Positions 1 through 6,270 of a stretch of 8,364 nt of DNA are shown here, in pieces (position 1 is the stretch's first letter; each line of letters begins with the position of its first letter). Source of the DNA: Oscillospiraceae bacterium (lineage in GTDB: Bacteria; Bacillota_A; Clostridia; Oscillospirales; Oscillospiraceae); the NCBI GenBank assembly GCA_016302005.1, contig JAEDOK010000077.1:1-8364 (forward strand), given 5' to 3'. The position numbers were made by a program, and so were the translations under genes. Below the pieces are notes generated by a model. The model saw only the letters and a program-made list of their open reading frames with translations. It was not told the DNA's origin and ran no database searches.

Positions 1-2
1 TA

Positions 3-31
3 CCACGTCGCTTCGCTCCTCGCAATGACAC
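3..31 (+). repeat. Intergenic hairpin-type repeat, GCAATGAC family, right part
   Basis: These 29 bases match positions 6656-6684 with a single mismatch (a T at position 13 here, a G there) and also match the right flank of the repeat at 2535-2561. The complete version at 6649-6684 begins GAGATTGCC and ends CGCAATGACAC, so ATTGC and GCAAT can pair. Here the left arm is altered or lies outside the window (the window opens with TACC). I infer that this is one member of a dispersed, noncoding family. Confidence 0.75.
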
Positions 32-56
32 GTCGGGGACTTTTTCGACACGCTGA

Positions 57-114
57 GTGGGCTTTGCCCACGCAGACAGAGCCGCTGATCCAACAGGACA
101 TGTCCCCGCCCTAC
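57..114 (-). repeat. GC-rich palindromic repeat, copy A, upstream of the transpeptidase gene
   Basis: Read on the minus strand from 114, this begins GTAGGGCGGGGACATGTCCT, which agrees with the copy at 8316-8350 over its first 19 bases. It then diverges, but both copies later share CTGTCTG followed closely by TGGGC. At the far end, 57-71, lies a short perfect hairpin, GTGGGC-TTT-GCCCAC. The module ends only about 20 bases before the ribosome binding site of the gene that starts at 148, so it is probably in that gene's leader. No convincing promoter for that gene is visible in 1-147; the promoter may lie before the window. Confidence 0.65.
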
Positions 115-133
115 AAGCGGCTGCAAATCAATG

Positions 134-139
134 AGGAGG
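134..139 (+). promoter_or_regulatory. Ribosome binding site fixing the transpeptidase start at 148
   Basis: AGGAGG lies 8 bases before ATG 148. The start directly precedes a Lys-containing hydrophobic signal peptide. Reading the same frame upstream to position 25 would translate the repeat DNA at 3-114, so the longer form is rejected. Confidence 0.85.
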
Positions 140-147
140 AGACATTG

Positions 148-2076
148 ATGAAAACAACATTTTTCCGTTTTTCGGCTTTGGTACTTATTCTATCGCTGCT
201 GCTGTCCGTTGGCGCGGCGGCGGCAAACGCCGACGACTATGACATTCCCAATGACTGGAGTCATGACGCTCTCGTTTTCGCGGTGGAAAACGACATTCTG
301 CGCGGTGACGAGCATCAAAAGCTCAACCCGCAGAAAAACATCACCCGCGCGGAAATGGCGGCGGTGCTGGTGCGTCTGCTCGGCGCAAGCGACCGGAGCG
401 ATCTATCCGCTTTCCCCGATGTCGATCCCGACGCGTGGTACTATGACGAGCTGAGCGCCGCCTACGCTGCGGGGATTTTCGGCGGTTCCGACGGGAAAAT
501 GCTGCCCAACTCCCCCATCACGCGCGAGCAGGCGGTCGTTGTGCTTTGCCGCGCCTTTGGCAGCGTTTCGTACAATCGCACCGCCTATACCGCCTTCTCC
601 GACGGCAAAACGGTCTCCGCCTACGCCCGCGACAGCGTAAGTGCGCTTCGGGAGCTGGGTCTGCTGAGCGGCTATGAGGACGGCACCCTCCGTCCGCAGT
701 CCCATATTACCCGCGCCGAGATCGCGCAGCTTCTTTATAATATCTTAGACTGCATTGCCGACACACCCGACGAGCTCCCCGCAAGCGGCACCGTCCTCTA
801 TCGCGGCACGCAGCCCCTTCCGAATGAGCTGAAGCTGAACGGCACGCTGATCCTCGCCCAGTCCGCGCCGGCTGTGCTCGCGCCGACCGATTGGGAGATC
901 CGCGACGCTCTGGTCCTGCGCACGGGGACGGACACAAACGCCGATTTGACAAACGTCACTACACGGGAGCTGGTCTGCGCGCCCCTCGGCGGCAAGGTCA
1001 GCGGCGCGGCGGACAAGGTCTTCCTCTGGGGCGTTGCGTCGTCCTACACCGGCAGCGCCAAGCAGCTCACCGTCTTAGGCGGCAGCCACACCTTTACCGG
1101 CAGCTCCGAAAATCTGACGGTACGAGCGGGCACGCTCACCCATCAAGGCGACAGCAAGACGGTCGCTTTAGACGAGAATACACGCCTCGTCTTAAACGGC
1201 GGCGCGGAGTCCGTCGTGATCGACGGCAACGGCGTACGTTTGACGGTGAGCGGCAGGGTCGACGCAGTGACCGTCAACGGCAAGAACGCTGTGCTTGACG
1301 GCAGCGGCTCAGTCGGAACCCTCACGATCCAAGCGGAGAATTGCAGCGCAAAGCTTCCCTGTGACACCGTAGACGATGTGTGGTATGAGACTTATCAGAA
1401 GGAGCATGACGCTGCGCTGAAAACAGTGCAGACCATGCGCGTTGCCTGCACGGTGCAGCGTGCGACGGCGATTTATAAAAATCAGAATTTCACCGGCTAT
1501 CTCCGCGACCTCCCCGTCGGCACAACGGTCTACAACGAATGGCATCCCTCAGGGGACGCGTTCTATGTCTCGCTGGAGGACGGCACAAAGGGCTGGGTGC
1601 CCCGCTGGGACTGCTACATCCCCGACGACACCGTAACGACGGACGGAACCCTCGATTACTCCAAGGCGACAAAGGAGGGCTTTGTCGATCTGCGCGGCTA
1701 CGACAGCAAGACGGACTATCTCGTCTGGATCAGCCGCTACACGCAGAAGGTCATCGTTTTCCAAGGGAAAAAGGGCGATTGGGAGGTAATCCGTACCTTC
1801 CCCTGCTCCTCGGGCGCGAACAACACCCCGACCCCGGAAGGCATTTACACGATCAACAGCCGCACCTGGCGATGGAATTTCGACTACTACTATGTTGACA
1901 ACGTCTCCATTTTCAGCGGCGGTCATGCGTTCCATTCGATCCTGATCGACTACGGCGGGAATGTATTTGACGGCAGAGTGGGCATCCCCCTCTCCCACGG
2001 CTGTGTCCGTATGCTGCCCGACGATTGCAGATACATATACAGCCTCCCGATGGAGACGAGAGTTATTGTTTATTGA
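148..2076 (+). CDS. SLH-domain L,D-transpeptidase (YkuD family), secreted and cell-wall anchored
   Basis: This protein of 642 residues probably forms or edits 3-3 cross-links in peptidoglycan, or attaches other molecules to it, outside the membrane. A signal peptide covers residues 1-28 (positive start, long Leu/Val/Ala core, ANA before Asp-Asp). Three SLH repeats follow at about 31-79, 89-138 and 149-200, each ending in an ITRAE/ITREQ-type motif; these domains bind secondary wall polymer. Residues 211-404 are rich in Gly, Thr and Val in short alternating strands and resemble a beta-helix spacer. Residues 432-492 look like a bacterial SH3 domain (GTTVYNEW, GWVP). The YkuD domain is at 521-642, with His596 and the SHGCVRM motif carrying the probable catalytic Cys619, plus His617 and Arg621. 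All key residues are present. The gene stands alone and ends in a strong terminator. The family call is secure; the true reaction and wall ligand are inferred. Confidence 0.93.
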   Translation: MKTTFFRFSALVLILSLLLSVGAAAANADDYDIPNDWSHDALVFAVENDILRGDEHQKLNPQKNITRAEMAAVLVRLLGASDRSDLSAFPDVDPDAWYYDELSAAYAAGIFGGSDGKMLPNSPITREQAVVVLCRAFGSVSYNRTAYTAFSDGKTVSAYARDSVSALRELGLLSGYEDGTLRPQSHITRAEIAQLLYNILDCIADTPDELPASGTVLYRGTQPLPNELKLNGTLILAQSAPAVLAPTDWEIRDALVLRTGTDTNADLTNVTTRELVCAPLGGKVSGAADKVFLWGVASSYTGSAKQLTVLGGSHTFTGSSENLTVRAGTLTHQGDSKTVALDENTRLVLNGGAESVVIDGNGVRLTVSGRVDAVTVNGKNAVLDGSGSVGTLTIQAENCSAKLPCDTVDDVWYETYQKEHDAALKTVQTMRVACTVQRATAIYKNQNFTGYLRDLPVGTTVYNEWHPSGDAFYVSLEDGTKGWVPRWDCYIPDDTVTTDGTLDYSKATKEGFVDLRGYDSKTDYLVWISRYTQKVIVFQGKKGDWEVIRTFPCSSGANNTPTPEGIYTINSRTWRWNFDYYYVDNVSIFSGGHAFHSILIDYGGNVFDGRVGIPLSHGCVRMLPDDCRYIYSLPMETRVIVY

Positions 2077-2090
2077 TCTATGCATACAGC

Positions 2091-2132
2091 AACCCCCGAC
2101 CGCGTTTTGACGGTCGGGGGTTGGTGTTTTTT
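2091..2132 (+). terminator. Rho-independent terminator of the transpeptidase gene
   Basis: A perfect 12-base-pair stem (AACCCCCGACCG at 2091-2102 with CGGTCGGGGGTT at 2111-2122) encloses an 8-base loop and is followed by TGGTG-free spacing of a few bases and a run of T at 2127-2132. It starts 14 bases after the stop codon. There is no matching T run on the other strand, so it should act only on rightward transcription. Confidence 0.9.
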
Positions 2133-2163
2133 GTGAAGAGTGAAAAGTGAATAGTGAATAGGT
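2133..2163 (+). repeat. Seven-base tandem repeat array (GTGAANA units)
   Basis: Four units in a row, GTGAAGA, GTGAAAA, GTGAATA, GTGAATA, then GGT. The last 25 bases match 6524-6548 at 23 of 25 positions. The array begins at the last base of the terminator's T run. It is noncoding in this context. Confidence 0.75.
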
Positions 2164-2223
2164 GTTTGCAGAATGGTAGACGGTGCAGATAGGGCGGGTT
2201 TGTATGCCGCCGGCAGCGCCTGC

Positions 2224-2315
2224 ACGAGATTGCACCCGCAGGGGGTACGCCGCATCCGTAGCGCTCCTTCGTCGCGAACGGCTGCGCTGCCACGGCGCAA
2301 GCGCCTCGCAATGAC
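2224..2315 (+). repeat. Composite repeat R1 (GCAATGAC module holding a 49-base core)
   Basis: The left flank GAGATTGC (2226-2233) and right flank ending CGCAATGAC (2315) are the arms of the simple repeat seen at 6649-6684. Between them lies a core at 2234-2282, starting ACCCGCAGGGGGTACG and ending TCGCGAACGGC, that recurs at 2361-2410 and 2479-2527. The simple repeat at 6649-6684 lacks this core. Confidence 0.8.
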
Positions 2316-2334
2316 ATAATAGGCTACCCTTTTT

Positions 2335-2433
2335 GTCATTGCGAGACCGGTGCGCACATTACCCGCAGGGGGATACGCCGCATCCGTAACGCTCCTTCCT
2401 CGCGAAAGACTGCGCACCGGTCGTGGCAATCTC
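2335..2433 (+). repeat. Composite repeat R2 (same core inside an inverted flank)
   Basis: The flanks are in the opposite orientation to R1 and R3: GTCATTGCGAGACCGG on the left (2335-2350) and CCGGTCGTGGCAATCTC on the right (2417-2433). The core at 2361-2410 nevertheless keeps the same direction as in R1 and R3. The bases TGCGCAC occur on both sides of the insert, at 2351-2357 and 2411-2417. Removing one copy and the insert would leave the perfect palindrome GACCGGTGCGCACCGGTC. Confidence 0.8.
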
Positions 2434-2467
2434 AGGTTGTAGGTTTGTACGCACTTGCTACTGCCTG

Positions 2468-2561
2468 CACGAGATTGCACCCGCAAGGGGTATGCCGCAT
2501 CCGTAACGCTCGTTCCTCGCGAACGGCTGCGCTACCGCGTCGCTTCGCGCCTCGCAATGAT
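2468..2561 (+). repeat. Composite repeat R3 (GCAATGAC module holding the core)
   Basis: It is arranged like R1: left flank CACGAGATTGC, core at 2479-2527 starting ACCCGCAAGGGGTATG, then a right flank CCGCGTCGCTTCGC ending CGCAATGAT that closely matches 3-31 and 6656-6684. R1 and R3 share the bases TGCCTGCACGAGATTGC or nearly so on their left sides, and GTTTGTAYGC-like bases precede both. Confidence 0.8.
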
Positions 2562-2590
2562 ATGGTGGGGTAGGTTGTACGCAGTCAGTG

Positions 2591-2626
2591 GTTCCTGCAC
2601 TGGCTTATGACTGTCCCCCGCCCTAC
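2591..2626 (-). repeat. GC-rich palindromic repeat, copy B
   Basis: Read on the minus strand it begins GTAGGGCGGGGGACAGTC and ends GCCAGTGCAGGAAC, matching the copy at 8316-8350 at both ends (GTAGGGCGGGG and GTGCAGGAAC) with a degenerate middle. It lies about 12 bases beyond the stop codon of the lipid kinase gene. I see no clear T-tailed terminator for the leftward operon here; the stretch 2133-2638 otherwise holds only the repeats listed. Confidence 0.65.
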
Positions 2627-2638
2627 AGAGTATGTTCT

Positions 2639-3553
2639 CTACCGCGCATGATAGGTCAAGCCCTTCGGGTAGAAGAAGCGGATCGCGTTCGGCACGACCT
2701 CGAAGGTCGCTTCCTTGCGCATGAGCAGCTCGCCGTCTAAATTGACCTCGCTTTTATCGTCGCAGCGGATCACGACGCGCTTGCACTGAAAATGCCGGAT
2801 CAGATCGGGAAGCTGCGCGTACTGCCCCTTTTTGTACTTGCCGACCACATTTGCCACCGTCGCACGGGAGACAGCCTTCACCAAAAGCACTTCCAGCAGT
2901 CCGTCATCCGGCTCTGCCTCCGGCACGGGGTTGAAGCCGCCGCCGTACCAGCGCCCGTTGGCAATGCAGATCAGCGTCTGCCGCCCGTCGTAGGTCTCGC
3001 CGTCGATCTCGACGACATAGTGCCGATGTACGCCCTTGACGAGATTTACCCCCGTCGAGAGGACATACGCGCCGGAGCCGCTGACAAGGGGAAGGCGTTT
3101 ATACTTGCCGATGGAGGTGCCGATGCGCGCGTCAAAGCCGATCGAGCAGATATTCAGCGCGTATTGCTCCCGTCCGCAGCGGATCAGGTCGAAGCTCGCC
3201 ACATCGGCGTCGAGCAGTCTGCCGAGATCCCGAAATGCTGCGGGGTCGGAGAAAATGCGGATAAAATCGTTGCCGGAGCCGCCGGGGAAATGGGTGACCG
3301 CCGCGTTGCGATAGCCCACCGCGCCGTTGACGACCTCGTTCAGCGTGCCGTCGCCGCCGCAGGCATAGATGCGCACGGGGTCACCCGTCGCGGCTGCCGC
3401 CTGCGCAATGCGCGTGCAGTCGCCGGGGGCGCGGGAGACCAAGATCTCATAGGCGAGGCAGCGCTTATCACACGCCTCGCGAATCTTTTGCGTGAACTCA
3501 CCCGTATGGTCATATTTTCCCGCCGCAGGATTGATGATAAACAGATGCTTCAT
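2639..3553 (-). CDS. Diacylglycerol kinase family lipid kinase (YegS/BmrU-like)
   Basis: A 304-residue soluble or membrane-associated kinase expected to use ATP to phosphorylate diacylglycerol or a related lipid, returning it to phospholipid synthesis. The family signature is clear: NPAAGK at 8-13, the nucleotide-binding GGDGT at 66-70, PGGSGNDF at 90-97, a GGGFNPVPEAEPDDG stretch at 204-218, and a DGE motif at 273-275 that holds the likely catalytic acid. The length is typical for the family. The ATG is preceded at 7 bases by a G-rich ribosome binding site (AGGGGGG). The gene starts 15 bases after the methyltransferase stop codon and must share its promoter. The lipid substrate cannot be told from sequence; homologues act on diacylglycerol, undecaprenol-type or other lipids, so no gene symbol is given. 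Confidence 0.93.
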   Translation of the reverse strand: MKHLFIINPAAGKYDHTGEFTQKIREACDKRCLAYEILVSRAPGDCTRIAQAAAATGDPVRIYACGGDGTLNEVVNGAVGYRNAAVTHFPGGSGNDFIRIFSDPAAFRDLGRLLDADVASFDLIRCGREQYALNICSIGFDARIGTSIGKYKRLPLVSGSGAYVLSTGVNLVKGVHRHYVVEIDGETYDGRQTLICIANGRWYGGGFNPVPEAEPDDGLLEVLLVKAVSRATVANVVGKYKKGQYAQLPDLIRHFQCKRVVIRCDDKSEVNLDGELLMRKEATFEVVPNAIRFFYPKGLTYHAR

Positions 3554-3568
3554 CGCGTCGCCCCCCTT

Positions 3569-4681
3569 TTAAAAATACATATACACATTACATTGCAGTC
3601 TACCGTTATAGAGCTTGCGCTTTTTGGTCGCCTGCTTGCCGAAAAAGTGCTCGAACTCTGCCTCGGAGGAGATGATATACTTTTTCCAGCCGTCGGCGAA
3701 TTTCAGATGCCGTCCAAAGGCGCGCACGAGCTGCTGTGCCGAACGCTGCTCCAGCATCCGCTCGCCGTAGGGCGGATTACAGACCAGGACGCCGCTGTCA
3801 CAGGGCAGGCTCATCTTCGTCGCGTCCGCCTCGCGGAAGTCGATGTATTTCGCGACGCCCGCCTTCTTCGCGTTGGCAATGGCGATGGAGAGGGTGGCAG
3901 GGTCGATATCCGTGCCTAAGATGCGGTACTCTCCACGGAACTCCAAATCCTTTGCCTCCTGCCGCGTCTGCGTCCAGACCTCATTGGGAACGCACGCCCA
4001 TTTCTGCGCGGCAAAGTCGCGGTTTAAGCCCGGGGCGCGGTTTAACGCGGTGAGCGCGGCTTCGATGACGATGGTGCCGGAGCCACAGAAGGGATCCCAG
4101 AAAAAATCCCTGCCGCGATAGCGGGAGAGGTTGACGAGCGCCGCCGCCATCGTCTCGTGCAGCGGCGCCTCGTTGCCGACCGCGCGGTAGCCGCGCTTAT
4201 GCAGACTGACGCCGGAGGTATCCAAAAAGACCTCGCAGAGATCCTTCATGATGGAGAAGCGGAGCTGATAGGTCTCCCCCGTCTCGGGCAGCCATGACAG
4301 ACCGTATTTCGCGCCGAGGCGGTCCACGGCAGCTTTTTTGGCGATCGCCTGACAGTCCGGGACGCTGTGGAGCTGCGAGTCTAAGCTGTAGCCCTTGACG
4401 GGGAACGCGCCCTCCTTCGGGATAAAGCGCTCCAGCGGGATCGCCTTTACGCCTTGATACAGCTCCTCAAAGCTCCTCGCGGGAAACCGCGCCAAAAGCA
4501 GCATTACGCGCTCTCCCATACGCACACGGACATTCGCACGCGCCATATCCGCAAAGCTGCCGTCGAAAAACACGCGGCGGTCCTCTACGCGGACATTTTC
4601 CAGCTTCATACGCCGCAGCTCGTCGCCGACTAAGCCCTCTAAACCGAACAGGCAGGGTACTGCCATTGTGTATTTTTCCAT
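3569..4681 (-). CDS. THUMP-domain class I RNA methyltransferase (RlmL N-terminal / YpsC type)
   Basis: A 370-residue SAM-dependent enzyme, related to the N-terminal half of E. coli RlmL, which makes N2-methylguanosine in 23S rRNA. A THUMP RNA-binding region lies at about 45-155, then KRGYR at 162-166, the SAM-binding DPFCGSGT at 196-203, the acidic GTDID at 256-260, and the catalytic NPPYGER motif at 302-308, the form expected for guanine or adenine exocyclic amino groups. I choose ATG 4681 because it opens with MEKYTMAVPCLFG, the usual start of the family, and follows a GGGGGAT ribosome binding site. An upstream ATG at 4756 would add 25 residues encoded by the repeat at 4713-4738. It is the first gene of the operon with the lipid kinase. 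The exact nucleotide modified is inferred. Confidence 0.92.
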   Translation of the reverse strand: MEKYTMAVPCLFGLEGLVGDELRRMKLENVRVEDRRVFFDGSFADMARANVRVRMGERVMLLLARFPARSFEELYQGVKAIPLERFIPKEGAFPVKGYSLDSQLHSVPDCQAIAKKAAVDRLGAKYGLSWLPETGETYQLRFSIMKDLCEVFLDTSGVSLHKRGYRAVGNEAPLHETMAAALVNLSRYRGRDFFWDPFCGSGTIVIEAALTALNRAPGLNRDFAAQKWACVPNEVWTQTRQEAKDLEFRGEYRILGTDIDPATLSIAIANAKKAGVAKYIDFREADATKMSLPCDSGVLVCNPPYGERMLEQRSAQQLVRAFGRHLKFADGWKKYIISSEAEFEHFFGKQATKKRKLYNGRLQCNVYMYF

Positions 4682-4697
4682 AGATCCCCCAAATATT

Positions 4698-4740
4698 GAT
4701 GCAGCAAGGTGGAGCAGGGATATGTCCCCCGCCCTGCATC
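4698..4740 (-). promoter_or_regulatory. Structured 5' leader with overlapping alternative stems
   Basis: In the methyltransferase leader, GATGCAG (minus strand, 4740-4734) can pair with CTGCATC (4704-4698), while the overlapping GCAGGG (4737-4732) can pair with CCCTGC (4719-4714). The two stems share bases and cannot both form. The structure is seen in the sequence; a regulatory role is only a possibility. Confidence 0.35.
4713..4738 (-). repeat. GC-rich palindromic repeat, copy C, in the methyltransferase leader
   Basis: On the minus strand it reads GCAGGGCGGGGGACATATCC, a degenerate form of the GTAGGGCGGGGACATGTCC unit at 8316 and 114. Both copies A and C are also bordered by CAGCCG on the side before GTAGGG. 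It lies between the operon promoter and the ribosome binding site, so it is transcribed. Confidence 0.6.
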
Positions 4741-4763
4741 GGCTGTTTCGTTTCACTTATTTT

Positions 4764-4792
4764 ATTATACCGAATCGAGCGGGCTATTGCAA
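4764..4792 (-). promoter_or_regulatory. Sigma-A-type promoter of the methyltransferase-lipid kinase operon
   Basis: On the minus strand the -35 box TTGCAA (4792-4787) and a perfect -10 box TATAAT (4769-4764) are separated by exactly 17 bases. Transcription would start near 4757, giving a leader of about 75 bases before ATG 4681. Confidence 0.85.
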
Positions 4793-4848
4793 TGGCAAAT
4801 GCAGGGTTTTGACAAAAAATGACACGACATGAACCCCAAGAAAGACTA

Positions 4849-4876
4849 TTGACTTTCCCCTCGGTTGTGCTAAACT
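4849..4876 (+). promoter_or_regulatory. Promoter of the NfeD-SPFH operon
   Basis: TTGACT (4849-4854), 16 bases, then TAAACT (4871-4876). The start of transcription would fall near 4883, very close to the ribosome binding site AAGGAGGT at 4886-4893, so the leader is short. It diverges from the promoter at 4764-4792. Confidence 0.7.
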
Positions 4877-4900
4877 AAGAGGCAGAAGGAGGTGGACGCG

Positions 4901-5353
4901 ATGCCCCCATTGGAATGGATCTGGCTTGCCGCTTTGGTCATCTTTGCCATCCTGGAAGCTGCCACAAGCACCTTAGTGTCTCTATGGTTTATCGGCGGCT
5001 CCTTGACGGCGATGATCGCCGCCCTGTGCGGCGCGGATATCTGGCTGCAGATCCTGCTGTTTTTCGCCGTCTCCGCGCTGTTGCTCGTCGCAATACGCCC
5101 TTTGGCGAAAAAATGCCTGATCCCAAATGCGCAGGCGACCAACGCCCGCGGCAATATCGGCAAGCGCGCCGTCGTTACCGAACAAATCGACACCCTGAAC
5201 GGAAAAGGCGCGGTCAAAATTGACGGTGTCGAATGGTCCGCCCGTACGCAGAGCGAAGCACCGATCGAGGTCGGTGCGGTCGTCCGGATCACGGATATCA
5301 TCGGCGCAAAGGTCTGCGTCGAGCCTGTAACAACAGAGGAGGAAAAAACATGA
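4901..5353 (+). CDS. NfeD family membrane protein, short form without protease domain
   Basis: A 150-residue membrane protein. Three hydrophobic segments lie at about 5-24, 27-45 and 47-66, followed by a soluble C-terminal domain at about 85-142 (GKRAVV, GAVKIDGVEWSA, GAVVRI, GAKVCV) with the pattern of the NfeD OB-fold. It lacks the N-terminal Clp-like serine protease of long NfeD proteins, so it is the short type that usually travels with an SPFH partner, as here. The ATG at 4901 follows AAGGAGGT at 7 bases; a GTG at 4892 lies within that ribosome binding site and is not a credible start. The stop codon overlaps the next start as ATGA, which implies translational coupling. Its role is thought to be support of SPFH protein assemblies in the membrane, but no enzyme activity is expected. 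Confidence 0.9.
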   Translation: MPPLEWIWLAALVIFAILEAATSTLVSLWFIGGSLTAMIAALCGADIWLQILLFFAVSALLLVAIRPLAKKCLIPNAQATNARGNIGKRAVVTEQIDTLNGKGAVKIDGVEWSARTQSEAPIEVGAVVRITDIIGAKVCVEPVTTEEEKT

Positions 5354-6270
5354 GTGAATTTTGGAGCAACTATTCCGCCACGATCATCATTGCGGCAGCC
5401 GTCGTTATCCTGTTTATTGTCATTATCAAGAACATCTGCATCGTTCAGCAATCCCGTGCCTATGTCATTGAGCGCCTCGGTGCGTTCTCGACGGTTTGGG
5501 AGGTGGGTATCCACTTTAAGATCCCCTTCATTGAGCGCATTGCCCGCCGCGTCAGCCTCAAGGAGCAGGTGCTCGATTACCCGCCCCAGCCCGTCATTAC
5601 AAAGGACAATGTCACCATGCAGATCGACACGGTCGTCTATTTCCAGATCACCGACCCGAAGCTCTACACCTATGGCGTCGAGCAGCCGATGATCGCAATG
5701 GAGACGCTCACCGCCACCACCCTGCGTAACATTATCGGCGATTTGGAGCTGGATCAAACCCTCACCAGCCGCGATGTCATCAACACGAAAATGCGCGCCA
5801 TTTTGGATGAGGCGACCGATCCGTGGGGCATCAAGGTCACGCGTGTCGAGCTGAAGAACATCCTGCCGCCGCAGGATATTCAGAACTCGATGGAGAAGCA
5901 GATGAAAGCCGAGCGTGATCGCCGCCAAGCGATCCTGCAGGCGGAAGGCACAAAGCACTCTCAGATCCTTGTGGCAGAGGGCGAAAAGGAATCCGCCATT
6001 CTCCGCGCGGACGCGGAAAAGCAAGCTGCCATCCTCCGCGCAGAAGGTCAGGCAGAGGCGATCCTCGCCGTGCAAAAGGCGACCGCAGAGGCGATGCGTC
6101 TGCTCAACGAGGCTTGCCCGAACGATCAGGTGATCAAGCTCAAGGCGCTCGAAGCCATGCAGAAGGTCGCAGACGGCAAGGCGACAAAGATCATCATCCC
6201 CTCCGACCTGCAGGGGCTTGCCGGGCTTGCCAACGGGCTGGTCGAATCCGTGAAGGAGCCGAAGCAGTAA
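5350..6270 (+). CDS. SPFH/band 7 domain protein (stomatin/QmcA-like)
   Basis: A 306-residue membrane-anchored scaffold protein likely to assemble into large oligomers that organise membrane regions. One N-terminal transmembrane segment lies at about 9-28, followed by the SPFH domain at about 29-188 with typical stretches (RAYVIERLG, VSLKEQVLDYPPQPVITKDN, YGVEQP, TLRNIIGDLELD, WGIKV, RVELKNILPP). An Ala/Glu/Lys-rich coiled coil follows at about 183-250 with an 11-residue period (Ile at 195, 206, 217 and 228). The C-terminus (IIIPSDLQGLAGL) is also family-typical. ATG 5350 is chosen because it overlaps the NfeD stop and follows AGAGGAGG at 7 bases; the same frame is open back to 5233 but that part overlaps NfeD out of frame. 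The family is secure; the client proteins are unknown. Confidence 0.94.
   Translation: MSEFWSNYSATIIIAAAVVILFIVIIKNICIVQQSRAYVIERLGAFSTVWEVGIHFKIPFIERIARRVSLKEQVLDYPPQPVITKDNVTMQIDTVVYFQITDPKLYTYGVEQPMIAMETLTATTLRNIIGDLELDQTLTSRDVINTKMRAILDEATDPWGIKVTRVELKNILPPQDIQNSMEKQMKAERDRRQAILQAEGTKHSQILVAEGEKESAILRADAEKQAAILRAEGQAEAILAVQKATAEAMRLLNEACPNDQVIKLKALEAMQKVADGKATKIIIPSDLQGLAGLANGLVESVKEPKQ

Noticed and set aside
25..147. N-terminal extension of the transpeptidase by 41 residues
   Set aside because: It would translate repeat DNA and bury the signal peptide; the ribosome binding site at 134-139 fits ATG 148.
1549..2486. Minus-strand open frames between the transpeptidase and the repeat region
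   Set aside because: They cross the YkuD coding region, a terminator and noncoding repeats, and their products look like translated repeat DNA.
2224..2561. A short CRISPR-like array (three repeats about 120 bases apart)
   Set aside because: The core copies are about 50 bases long, differ from each other, and the spaces between them are themselves related repeats rather than unique spacers. No cas genes are nearby.
2591..2638. A terminator for the lipid kinase operon
   Set aside because: Short inverted bases (CAGTG/CACTG) exist but there is no T run after them on the minus strand, so a standard terminator is not supported.
2792..3919. A 375-codon open frame on the plus strand
   Set aside because: It runs antisense across the lipid kinase and methyltransferase genes, which have clear family motifs; its product shows no recognisable family and it is a by-product of GC-rich codon use.
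4809..4814. TTGACA as a -35 box for the NfeD operon
   Set aside because: No acceptable -10 box lies 16-18 bases downstream; the pair at 4849-4876 is better placed.
4870..6075. A 401-codon open frame on the minus strand
   Set aside because: It is antisense to the NfeD and SPFH genes, whose motifs, ribosome binding sites and overlaps are convincing.
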